A stretch of DNA of 61,323 bases, taken from contig NZ_JAEEAP010000007.1 of NCBI RefSeq assembly GCF_016103465.1, forward strand, positions 1 to 61,323, written 5' to 3'. This document shows, piece after piece, positions 23,873 through 31,294 of this stretch. This stretch comes from Streptomyces sabulosicollis. Lineage in GTDB: Bacteria > Actinomycetota > Actinomycetes > Streptomycetales > Streptomycetaceae. Within the stretch, counting starts at the first letter, position 1. Every line of letters starts with the position of its first letter. Made by a program: the position numbers and the translations under genes. The notes under the pieces are model-generated. The model saw only the letters and a list, made by a program, of their open reading frames with translations, was not told the DNA's origin and did not search any database.

Positions 23873-24535
23873 TCAGCGGGCGATGATCACTTTCAATCCT
23901 GTGTCCGGGCACCCGGCCGCCAGTTGCTCCAGGGCATCCGCCTCCACCAGGTCCGCCGACAGACCCCAGCGGGTCTTCACCACGGCCCACTCGGTCACAT
24001 ACCGGCAGCGGGCCTGAGGCGACGACGGCAGCCACTCCGCAGGATCCTGGTCGGACTTCGACCGGTTCTCCCGGGCCGTCACCGCCACCAGGGCCCGAGC
24101 GTCGCCGAGGTCGTTCGCGTATGCCTGCCGCTCGACCGGCGTCCAGGCCGAGGCCCCTGAGTCCCAGGCTTCGGCGAGCGGCACCATGTGGTCGATGTCG
24201 AGCGCGCGAGCCACAGTCTGATCGGTGTCGTCGTAGTACGAGTGCCACTGGCCGCCGGTGATGGTGCACCCAGCCCCGACCGTCGGCGGCTCCACCGCCT
24301 CGGCAATCAGCACTTCCGCCCGCGTATTGCACCCGTCCCGGTCCGCGTCCACCCAGTGCCGGAACTTGCTCCGGTCGTAGCCGGTCCGGGACTCGTCCGC
24401 CACCGGCAGGTCCGCCACCACCTGCCGCAGCGTCGTCGTCACCGTGTCGCCGGGCGCCGCTGACGCTGGGGAGGTCGAGCCGGCCAGAGCCGCCGCCGTC
24501 ACCATGCCGACCGCCAGGGCCTTCAGCTTGCCCAT
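23873..24535 (-). CDS. Secreted HNH (DUF1524-type) nuclease
   Basis: A 220-residue protein with a signal peptide (GKLKALAVGMVTAAALAGSTSPASA, cleavage after ASA near residue 26). The mature part carries the HNH core DIDHMVPLAEAWDSG and the downstream ANDLGDARALVAVTARENRSKSDQDPAEWLP, the pattern of DUF1524/GmrSD-like HNH nucleases. Exported nucleases of this kind degrade external DNA. In a prophage it could serve nutrition, competition or exclusion of incoming DNA; this is inference. It is a single-gene unit facing the rightward operon. Confidence 0.87.
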   Translation of the reverse strand: MGKLKALAVGMVTAAALAGSTSPASAAPGDTVTTTLRQVVADLPVADESRTGYDRSKFRHWVDADRDGCNTRAEVLIAEAVEPPTVGAGCTITGGQWHSYYDDTDQTVARALDIDHMVPLAEAWDSGASAWTPVERQAYANDLGDARALVAVTARENRSKSDQDPAEWLPSSPQARCRYVTEWAVVKTRWGLSADLVEADALEQLAAGCPDTGLKVIIAR

Positions 24536-24720
24536 GCCGCTCCTCTATGTAGGGGTCGGCACAGTCGTATCGGCAGCGGCGAGACCGGCGGTCGAGAACA
24601 ACAGGAAGGTCACTTGAGGGTCACAACAAGGCATGATCCACAAATTGGTACGTCATGCCACTGTCCGGAGTGTGCGAATATACCGGCCTCAGTAGTGACA
24701 CGCGTGACCTTGGGGGGACT

Positions 24721-25464
24721 ATGCGTCAGCCTGCCTCGGGAGGCAGAAACAAGAAGCAAAAGGCGCTCGGCTGCGGATGCCTCGGCCTGCTCGCGTTGGC
24801 CGTCATCGGGGGAATCGGCTCCGCGCTCGACGACGACAAGGGGAAAGACGACAGGTCGACCGTCGCCGAGAGCAGCTCGCCAGCGGCGTCGGCCAGCGCT
24901 TCACACAGCCCTTCGCCCACGGCGGCGGCAGCGAAGAGTGCCTCACCGACCGTGGTGAAGCTGCCGGACTTCACCGGCCGCGGGCTCCAGGCCGCGCAGG
25001 ATGCCGCTCAGGAGTTGGGCTTCTACCGCCTGAAGAGCCGCGATCTGTCCGGTCTCGATCGTTTTCAGGTGTGGGACCGGAATTGGCAGGTGTGCTCCCA
25101 GAGTCCGAAGCCTGGCCGGGTCGATCCTGGGCGGACGATCACGTTCAACGTGGTGAAGACCGACGAGCCCTGCTCGTACCGTGTCCATGCTTCTGCTGGC
25201 GGGAGCGGCGACGATGACGACTCGTCGACCAGCGTTAACGGCGGCAGCTCGACGTCCGGCGGGTCCTCAACGTCCGGTGGATCCTCCTCATCTGGTGGCT
25301 CTTCAGCATCCGGCTCCGGAGGCAGTACCACGTCCGGAGGAGGTTCCACAGGCGGGGCCAGTAGCGGGGCGACGGCTCGTTGCAACGACGGCACGCTCTC
25401 CTACGCCGCCCACCACCAAGGCGCGTGCTCACATCACGGCGGTGTCGCCGTCTTCTACAGGTGA
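24721..25464 (+). CDS. Membrane-anchored PASTA / DUF3761 protein
   Basis: A 247-residue protein with a membrane helix near residues 17-35 (CGCLGLLALAVIGGIGSAL), a Ser/Ala linker, one PASTA-like domain (VVKLPDFTGRGLQAAQDAAQELGFY...), a long Gly/Ser repeat region (SGGSSTSGG units) and a C-terminal DUF3761-like module (CNDGTLSYAAHHQGACSHHGGVAVFYR). PASTA domains bind peptidoglycan, so the protein probably sits on the wall outside the membrane. The ATG follows TTGGGGGGACT. The gene lies in the prophage accessory zone and may alter the lysogen surface. Confidence 0.85.
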   Translation: MRQPASGGRNKKQKALGCGCLGLLALAVIGGIGSALDDDKGKDDRSTVAESSSPAASASASHSPSPTAAAAKSASPTVVKLPDFTGRGLQAAQDAAQELGFYRLKSRDLSGLDRFQVWDRNWQVCSQSPKPGRVDPGRTITFNVVKTDEPCSYRVHASAGGSGDDDDSSTSVNGGSSTSGGSSTSGGSSSSGGSSASGSGGSTTSGGGSTGGASSGATARCNDGTLSYAAHHQGACSHHGGVAVFYR

Positions 25465-25507
25465 CCCTGCGGGGTCGCTTCTCTCATCAGACACTTTGGG
25501 GGGAATC

Positions 25508-26122
25508 ATGCGTATACGCGTGATCGCGGCCGTCGTCCTGGCCGCCACACTGCCACTCACCGCATGCAGCGGAAACGACGGCGACAGCAGCAAGAACGAG
25601 AAGCCGAAAGCCGCAGGGAGCAGCTACGACTGCGACAACCCGAACGGCGACCAAGCCAGCTGGGTGGAGAACTGCGCCGACAAGAAGCCCGCGCCGGCCG
25701 AGCAGCCCAGCACCGGACTCGCCTTCGGGAAGAGCTACACCTGGCCCGACGGGCTCAAGGTTTCCGTCGTCGATGCCCACGTCTTCACGAACTACACGGA
25801 GTTCGAAGAGCCGGAGAAGGGCAAGACCGACTTCCGTGTCCGACTGAGGCTCACGAACACGGGAAAGTCCGCGGTGAAGCTCGACGACTTGTCGACCATC
25901 ATCGAGGGGGCAACCAATGGCGGCGAGGCTGCGAGCACCGAGTTCGAGAACGGCTCCAATCCGCTCGAGGGCCGCCTGGCGCCGGGGGTGACAGTGACGA
26001 AGACGGATGACAGCGTCCTCGGAACCAGGTACGGCCGGAAGATCGTGGTCACTGTGCAGCGGGCCAGCGAGAACTTCGACCTCGAGTTCCCCGAATTCAC
26101 CGGCACCATCCAGTATGCGTAG
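25508..26122 (+). CDS. Lipoprotein with DUF4352-like domain
   Basis: A 204-residue lipoprotein: signal peptide with lipobox LTAC (Cys20), an acidic linker, then a beta-sandwich domain of DUF4352/telokin-like type (FGKSYTWPDGLKVSVVDAHVF.. FRVRLRLTNTGKSAVKLDDLSTI.. RLAPGVTVTKTDDS). These domains occur on many actinomycete and phage-encoded lipoproteins; some phage lipoproteins prevent superinfection. The start is preceded by CTTTGGGGGGAATC, almost the same leader as the gene before it. Confidence 0.85.
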   Translation: MRIRVIAAVVLAATLPLTACSGNDGDSSKNEKPKAAGSSYDCDNPNGDQASWVENCADKKPAPAEQPSTGLAFGKSYTWPDGLKVSVVDAHVFTNYTEFEEPEKGKTDFRVRLRLTNTGKSAVKLDDLSTIIEGATNGGEAASTEFENGSNPLEGRLAPGVTVTKTDDSVLGTRYGRKIVVTVQRASENFDLEFPEFTGTIQYA

Positions 26123-26132
26123 ACGACGAAGC

Positions 26133-26160
26133 GCCCCGCCCTCCGAGGAGAGCGGGGCTT
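26133..26160. terminator. Terminator between convergent transcripts
   Basis: GCCCCGC (26133-26139) pairs with GCGGGGC (26152-26158), followed by TT, after the lipoprotein gene and at the end of the leftward late operon. Confidence 0.75.
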
Positions 26161-26162
26161 TC

Positions 26163-26336
26163 TCACGGCGTCTCGGCGGCCATGCTGTCGTAGTTCGGCG
26201 GCGGCGGAGGCTCGGGTGATGGCACGGGCTGCGGATCCACCACACCCATACCCACCAGTGTGCCCATGTCGGCCGCGGTTGTGTCCGGGATCGGCACGGC
26301 CGGCTGCGGGGCGGGCTGCTCATCCGGGGTCGGCAT
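26163..26336 (-). CDS. Small Pro-rich protein at end of late operon
   Basis: A 57-residue proline-rich product (MPTPDEQPAPQPAVPIP...) started by the ATG at 26336 after GTAGGAG. No fold is predicted. It is the last gene of the late transcript. Confidence 0.5.
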   Translation of the reverse strand: MPTPDEQPAPQPAVPIPDTTAADMGTLVGMGVVDPQPVPSPEPPPPPNYDSMAAETP

Positions 26337-26344
26337 CGTTGCTC

Positions 26345-27025
26345 CTACGGGTATTGGCGGCGCTGCGGATCGAGCCCCAGATTTAGCGGGCCAGGTGACG
26401 AATCGGACGGCTCGGGCGCTGGCTGATTGGAGCGGCACGTGTAGTGGGTTGAGCCGCCACCGCCCGGGGTGCATTCATAGGTGACGCCCTGCGGGTCCGT
26501 GTACGTCCAGCCAGACGGTGGCGGCCCCTGTTCGCCACGGGGCCCAGTGTCGCCCGGTGTCCCCTTCTCGCCTTGGGGTCCTTGCGGTCCGGCGGGTCCG
26601 GGTTCGCCCTGTGGGCCTGCTGCCCCGGGCTGGCCGTCATTGCCCGCGGCGCCGGGAGCTCCAGTGGCGCCAGCTGGCCCTGGCTTGCCAGTGGCGTTGG
26701 CGCCGTTCTTTCCGTCGCTCCCCGGAGGTCCGGTGGGTCCAGGTGCCCCCGGTTCACCCTGCTCTCCTTTGGGCCCGCGGGGGCCTGTGACGGACCGGCC
26801 CGGCTCGCCACGGGAACCGGGCGGGCCAGCGACGGGCTTCGCTCCCAGTTGCTGGACTTGCCGGGCGAGGGCGTCGCGGGCTTGGTTGGCCGTGTGGAGG
26901 TCGTGGGCGAGGCTCTGCATGGTGATGACGAGCCACGCGAAGGCTGTCAGTCCCAGCATCACAACTACGGCAAAGAGCATGTCGGAGCGGCGACGCGCGA
27001 TAGCCGTCTTCTGGTGCTGCCTCAC
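26345..27025 (-). CDS. Membrane-anchored collagen-like protein
   Basis: A 226-residue protein with one membrane helix (about 17-35, [20 protein letters not shown]), a short coiled coil, then about 100 residues of Gly-X-Y collagen repeats ([20 protein letters not shown] and so on), and a Cys-containing tail ([16 protein letters not shown]). Collagen repeats form trimers. With a single N-terminal anchor it should project outward from the cell membrane. The GTG at 27025 overlaps the preceding stop (GTGA). The position directly after holin and endolysin suggests a late role in lysis or a virion/surface fibre. Confidence 0.88.
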   Translation of the reverse strand: MRQHQKTAIARRRSDMLFAVVVMLGLTAFAWLVITMQSLAHDLHTANQARDALARQVQQLGAKPVAGPPGSRGEPGRSVTGPRGPKGEQGEPGAPGPTGPPGSDGKNGANATGKPGPAGATGAPGAAGNDGQPGAAGPQGEPGPAGPQGPQGEKGTPGDTGPRGEQGPPPSGWTYTDPQGVTYECTPGGGGSTHYTCRSNQPAPEPSDSSPGPLNLGLDPQRRQYP

Positions 27026-27369
27026 GCTCCCGCCCCCCGCGCGTTGAGATACACCGTGAGAATCAGCAGCAGCACGGGAGCGACGAGTGCCGTAAAGATG
27101 AGACGGCGGTCGGAGGCTCGCCGATCGGCGAGACGCTGGGCTTCCTCCCGGCGTGTCCGGGATTCCGACTCTCGTGCTTCTTCGATCCCTTTGACGCGTT
27201 CGAGTAGCAGTTTCTGTGCCTCGTCGCGTGCCTGCTGCTCGAGTTGATACCGCTCCATGCTGACCTTGCTGTCGAGCCGCTGGCCGAGCTCTCGGAAGTC
27301 CTCCTTGAGGTCTTGGCGGACGTCTTCGAGGCGGCGTACCACCTCGCCGAGGGTCGGCTCATCAGGCAT
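27022..27369 (-). CDS. Coiled-coil tail-anchored membrane protein (lysis cassette)
   Basis: A 115-residue protein: long coiled coil (residues 5-90, heavily charged) and a single C-terminal membrane helix ([19 protein letters not shown]). This layout is frequent next to holins in Streptomyces phages, where such proteins may tune holin timing. No direct evidence for a lysis function is present. Confidence 0.7.
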   Translation of the reverse strand: MPDEPTLGEVVRRLEDVRQDLKEDFRELGQRLDSKVSMERYQLEQQARDEAQKLLLERVKGIEEARESESRTRREEAQRLADRRASDRRLIFTALVAPVLLLILTVYLNARGAGA

Positions 27370-27381
27370 GTGCGGCTCCGG

Positions 27382-27630
27382 TCAGAGCGAGCGCGGTGCA
27401 GCCGGGTCCTTGCCTGCCGGGAGCCATGCTGCGGAGGTGTTGTTCCCCAGGAGGCTGCCGACGGCGGACTTCACGACGGCGAGAGCAGCGGGGAGTGCCG
27501 CGATGGCTGCGGCCTTCGCGGCGGAGATGTCGACGAGGTCGGTGGCGCCGGAGGCGAGGAGGAGGCCGAGGAAGGTCTCCACGTAGGTGAGGACAGTGCG
27601 CTCGGCGAGGTCGTACAGGAACCTGGGCAT
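27382..27630 (-). CDS. Holin
   Basis: An 82-residue protein with two hydrophobic helices (ERTVLTYVETFLGLLLASG and AAKAAAIAALPAALAVVKSAVGSLLG) and a polar tail. It matches the r1t-like holins of actinobacteriophages. Holins open the membrane to let the endolysin reach the wall. It is directly downstream of the endolysin gene. Confidence 0.85.
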   Translation of the reverse strand: MPRFLYDLAERTVLTYVETFLGLLLASGATDLVDISAAKAAAIAALPAALAVVKSAVGSLLGNNTSAAWLPAGKDPAAPRSL

Positions 27631-27712
27631 GATGGTCCGTTCTTTCAGGGCGCCCCGTGGCGCCGGGAATCTTGCAGTTCGGTGCGGCTTCGGGACGCCC
27701 CGAAGCTGGGGA

Positions 27713-28630
27713 TCAGGCGACGACGCTGAAGCCGTGGCGCTTGCCGAGGCGCTCCAGACTGGAGCTGCCGGGAATACCGTCGGCGTCCTTGCCGGTATAG
27801 CCGCACTTCCTCTGCCAGGCGGCGTAGGCGGCGATGGTGGTCGTGCCGTAGTGGCCGTCGGAGTAGGTCTTCGAGAGGAGCCCTTCGTCGACCAGGGCCG
27901 CCTCGACCATCTTCACGCCCGTGTAGGTAACAGGCTGACCCGATGCCTTCGGATTCGATTTGGCCGCGGCGATGAGCTGCGACAGGTCAAGCTTCGGTTT
28001 GGCCGGGGTGGGCGGCGGCGTGGTCGGGGGCTTGCTGCCGAGACGCTTGGCGACCGCGGACACGACCGCGTCCCAGTCCATTCCGGGGCCGCGCGGGTCG
28101 ACTTTGCCCGGCTGCCAGTCGAGGTGTCGCAGCGCCGACCGGGCGCCCCAGCCGTGCTTCCGGCAGATGGCGGCGGCCACGCGGACGATGGCCTCGATCT
28201 GCGCCTCGGGCCAGGGGTCTTTCCCGTCGCCGAGGTTCTCGCATTCGAAGCCGTAGAAGTGGCGGTTGCCGTCCACCGTGGCCTCGTTGTCGGTGGGCGG
28301 TCGGCGCTCGGCGATGACCGCCGACAGCACGTCCGGATCGCCCAGCCCGGCGTGATTCGCGCGACCGTAGCCGACCAGGTGCACGACACCGTCCTTGGCG
28401 ATCATGCCGTGACAGAGGGGTCCGGGGAGTGCGGAGTACCCGTCCCGCACGATCGCGACTGTGTCCGAGGTGCCCTTGGTGACAGTGTGGTGGATCATTA
28501 CGCCGTTGACCGGGCCCCACGGTCCCTTGTGGTTGCGGTTGTGGGTACGCCAGTTGCCGTGCTCTTGCACTCGCACTCCTTCGGCCCGGAGCGCGGCGAG
28601 GAAAGCTGTGGCGGACAGTGGTGTGGCCAT
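27713..28630 (-). CDS. Endolysin, N-acetylmuramoyl-L-alanine amidase
   Basis: A 305-residue lysin. The N-terminal amidase_2 (PGRP-like) domain has VMIHHTV (zinc His47), GYGRANHAG, FYGFECEN and the second zinc set in ALRHLDWQPGKVDP. A Pro-rich linker (about 205-215) leads to a C-terminal domain (YSDGHYGTTTIAAYAAWQRKCGYTGKDADGIPG) that looks like a peptidoglycan-binding repeat. It cuts the bond between muramic acid and the stem peptide during release. No signal peptide is present, so it needs the holin. Confidence 0.93.
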   Translation of the reverse strand: MATPLSATAFLAALRAEGVRVQEHGNWRTHNRNHKGPWGPVNGVMIHHTVTKGTSDTVAIVRDGYSALPGPLCHGMIAKDGVVHLVGYGRANHAGLGDPDVLSAVIAERRPPTDNEATVDGNRHFYGFECENLGDGKDPWPEAQIEAIVRVAAAICRKHGWGARSALRHLDWQPGKVDPRGPGMDWDAVVSAVAKRLGSKPPTTPPPTPAKPKLDLSQLIAAAKSNPKASGQPVTYTGVKMVEAALVDEGLLSKTYSDGHYGTTTIAAYAAWQRKCGYTGKDADGIPGSSSLERLGKRHGFSVVA

Positions 28631-28696
28631 GAGACTCCCCTGTTCAGGGCATGAAAAAGGCCCCTCAAAGGGGGCTGTCGGTAGGCGGTGCTGGGG

Positions 28697-29317
28697 TCAG
28701 AGGCTGTAGAAGACTCCGTTGAATCCGATCCACGGAGGTTTGCTGGTTCCGTCGGCGCCCGTGCCGGTGCCGTAAATCTTTAGGTGGCCATCGGGCTGCG
28801 CGTCCAACTTAAGGGTGATGCGGACACTGGACACGTCCGAGCAAGGGATGACGACAGTGCGGAGACTCCCCGGCCGAGCAGACGACGGAAGCGGCGTCGA
28901 GGTGACGATGCCGCCGTTAGCGATGTTGCTGCCGCTGTAGGTGACGTTGAGGGCGCCTTGCAGCATGACGGTGGGCTCTCCGAACAGGTTCACGACGCGG
29001 TACTGCATGTTGCCGTTGCTGTTGCCGTTGTGGGTGAAACCGCTGGCCAGGGGCACGTTCGTCCATGCGGAGGTGCCGGAGCCGATCACCGCCCACGAGC
29101 TGCCGTCGTACCAGGTGAGGAGCTTCTCGGTGGACAGAGCAGCCATCATGCCAGCGACCGGGGATGTGAGGGTGGCGTTGCGGGCGGAGGCCGAGGCGAA
29201 CCGCAACACCGACCGCCCAGCGAGCGCATCGACGATGTTGAAAGCGAGCGTCGCAGCGTTCGGTGCGTTCGTCAGGTCAGCTATCTGGATGCCCTGGCCA
29301 TAGGAGTCGGTCGACAT
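28697..29317 (-). CDS. Minor structural/tail-fibre-like protein
   Basis: A 206-residue protein rich in Ser, Thr, Gly and Asn with predicted beta structure, in keeping with receptor-binding or fibre proteins. It contains YDGSSWAVIGSGTSAWTNVPLASGF, a motif seen in many phage tail proteins. Its start overlaps the previous stop. No enzymatic motif. Confidence 0.7.
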   Translation of the reverse strand: MSTDSYGQGIQIADLTNAPNAATLAFNIVDALAGRSVLRFASASARNATLTSPVAGMMAALSTEKLLTWYDGSSWAVIGSGTSAWTNVPLASGFTHNGNSNGNMQYRVVNLFGEPTVMLQGALNVTYSGSNIANGGIVTSTPLPSSARPGSLRTVVIPCSDVSSVRITLKLDAQPDGHLKIYGTGTGADGTSKPPWIGFNGVFYSL

Positions 29318-29526
29318 CAGACCTCCGAGATGGATTCCTGAGCCACCGAGAAGCGCGTCGCCGCTGTCGTTGTGACGCCCGGCAGCCCGGCCAGATAGGT
29401 GCGGATCAGAGCCACGAGTTCGCCCTCGTCGACGTCGACGCCGCTCTCGCTGACGTAGATGTTCATGTAGGCCGAGCTCTCACCGTCACCGGTACGGCAG
29501 CTGACGGTGGTATACGGATAGTCCAC
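29317..29526 (-). CDS. Small tail-operon protein, unknown
   Basis: A 69-residue protein located between two putative tail-fibre genes; TGATG overlap with the next start. No family recognised. Confidence 0.6.
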   Translation of the reverse strand: MDYPYTTVSCRTGDGESSAYMNIYVSESGVDVDEGELVALIRTYLAGLPGVTTTAATRFSVAQESISEV

Positions 29527-29535
29527 GGCGGCCTC

Positions 29536-30204
29536 CTAGGCTGCTTCGTACTGGAATGAGATGCGCAACTGGTCGCCGCTTGCAAACGCGCCGTTAGGAC
29601 TGGCCTTCGACGCCGAGGTGCGGATGAGTTCGCCGTTGTTGCCTGCGGACGGCATGTAGACGCCGAGCCGGTTGGTGTCCGAGGGGGCGATGATGCATTG
29701 GCCTGCCCAGCGCTGGCTGCTGGTAAGGATTTGGGCCGGGCAGACGCCGATCAGTCCGGCGGCGTCTGTGGGCAGGCCCCAGAAGTAGTTGCCCGAGCCC
29801 AGAGAAGTCGTCGAGCCGATGGTCAGGTTGATGATGCCGGTGATGTTGGAGCCGTGGCGCCAGTACCGGCCCTGAAGCGTGCCGTTGCCGATACTCGGAT
29901 TCGACGTCCCTGTCCACGTCGGGGTGTAGGACACGAACGCCTGCTCCGTGGTCCCAGCTGTGCGGCCGAGGCAGATCCAGTTGCCGTTGCCGGACTGTGC
30001 GATGACCACGCGGTCCCCCACAGCCCGGTCCTGGTAGGAGTCGAGGCAGCGGGCCGTAACGACACCGCAGTCCACTGTGCCGGCGCCGACGGCGGCGACG
30101 GTGGCGGTCTGCCAGTCGGCCCCCCGCACCGCTGGCTCAGCCGCGCCGGCGGTGACGGCTTGGAGCCGGATGGCGTCGGCGAGGTCGGCTATGGAGGAGG
30201 TCAT
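29536..30204 (-). CDS. Minor tail protein
   Basis: A 222-residue beta-rich protein. The N-terminal part (ATVAAVGAGTVDCGVVTARCL..GDRVVIAQSGNGNWICLGR) resembles an OB-like tail-hub attachment domain; the remainder (SYTPTWTGTSNPSIGNGTLQGRYWRHG) is the common actinophage C-terminal receptor-type domain. Start ATG 30204 overlaps the preceding stop (ATGA). Confidence 0.72.
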   Translation of the reverse strand: MTSSIADLADAIRLQAVTAGAAEPAVRGADWQTATVAAVGAGTVDCGVVTARCLDSYQDRAVGDRVVIAQSGNGNWICLGRTAGTTEQAFVSYTPTWTGTSNPSIGNGTLQGRYWRHGSNITGIINLTIGSTTSLGSGNYFWGLPTDAAGLIGVCPAQILTSSQRWAGQCIIAPSDTNRLGVYMPSAGNNGELIRTSASKASPNGAFASGDQLRISFQYEAA

Positions 30205-31292
30205 GCGTCCTCCTTCGCCGCGATGGTGTCGAGGGTGAAGCTGCCGCTCGTGTCCAGGGGCACGGTGAACGACTGGACCTGATGGAGCTCCTTGGTGCCG
30301 TCTGGGTAGACGACGCGGATCACGTCGCCCGGTTCGAGCGCGGGGTTCGGCAGACTGGTGATGTCCGCTGATGCGTTGGGTGCCTTGGCTGCGCGGAGCT
30401 TGAGCGTGGCGGCTCCGGTGCAGGCGTTGACGCTGGTCAATGTGGCCGAGCTGTAGAAGGTGGGCCTGTGCCCGAACGGGCCATTCCAGTAGGTGGGGCT
30501 GGTCGGGTCGTCGTCCACCACCAGTGCGGAGACGGGCGGGATGTCGGCCTCGGTGTTCTCGCCGCGCGCCAGCACCCCGTTGTAGACGCCGTCCAGCGAC
30601 ATGCCGCGGTTGGCCGACACGTAGGCGCCGCCCTCCCCCGCCGCCACGGTCCACACCGGTGGTACGACGAGCAGGTCAGGGAGTTCGGAGATGATGAAAA
30701 CGCCGTCCGCGTCGCAGTACACCTCGGCACCGATGGCCGCAGCGCATTCGGCGACGGCGGCCCACCGGTCGCCTTCGACGTCGTAGGTGCGGGGGCCGAT
30801 CACAGCGTCGGTGGCCCGGTTGACGACCGTGGCCGCCGGGAGTGACGCCTGGATAAGGCTGGTCACCGCACCCACTGCGGTCCCGGACACCTTGACCGGG
30901 GCGGTGAACTTGTCGTCCGCGACCATGGCCTCCAGCGACTTGCCGCTGATGGTGACGGGCCCCTCATCGACGTCGCCGCTGACGCTGTCGATGCGGAACA
31001 CGCCGACCGGCACGAGCTCCCTCGAGCCGTCCGCGTGTTCTACACCGCAGCTGATCCGCAGTTGGGCGCCGTACACGGAGAGCTTATCTGCGGCCGTGCG
31101 TGGGATGAGGCCGGTGTCGGCGACGGTTACGGAGCAGGTGCGGCGGGTCGCTTGCCCGCGGTCTACCGTGACGCTGCCCCCGATGTGTGGCAGCGTCTCC
31201 ACCTGACCGTTTGCGAGGAACAACACCACCTCGGTAGCGATGTTGTGCGACTCGACCAAGCGAGCCAGGAACCGATCAGAGACGGGATACAC
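30201..31292 (-). CDS. Minor tail protein, DUF5047 family
   Basis: A 363-residue tail-tip protein. Residues 1-110 match DUF5047 (VYPVSDRFLARLVESHN.. HIGGSVTVDRGQATRRTCSVTVAD.. YGAQLRISCGV). The GTG at 31292 follows GGAGGCTGAGG. DUF5047 proteins sit next to the distal tail protein in Streptomyces siphoviruses and probably form the tail hub. Confidence 0.82.
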   Translation of the reverse strand: MYPVSDRFLARLVESHNIATEVVLFLANGQVETLPHIGGSVTVDRGQATRRTCSVTVADTGLIPRTAADKLSVYGAQLRISCGVEHADGSRELVPVGVFRIDSVSGDVDEGPVTISGKSLEAMVADDKFTAPVKVSGTAVGAVTSLIQASLPAATVVNRATDAVIGPRTYDVEGDRWAAVAECAAAIGAEVYCDADGVFIISELPDLLVVPPVWTVAAGEGGAYVSANRGMSLDGVYNGVLARGENTEADIPPVSALVVDDDPTSPTYWNGPFGHRPTFYSSATLTSVNACTGAATLKLRAAKAPNASADITSLPNPALEPGDVIRVVYPDGTKELHQVQSFTVPLDTSGSFTLDTIAAKEDA

Positions 31293-31294
31293 CC

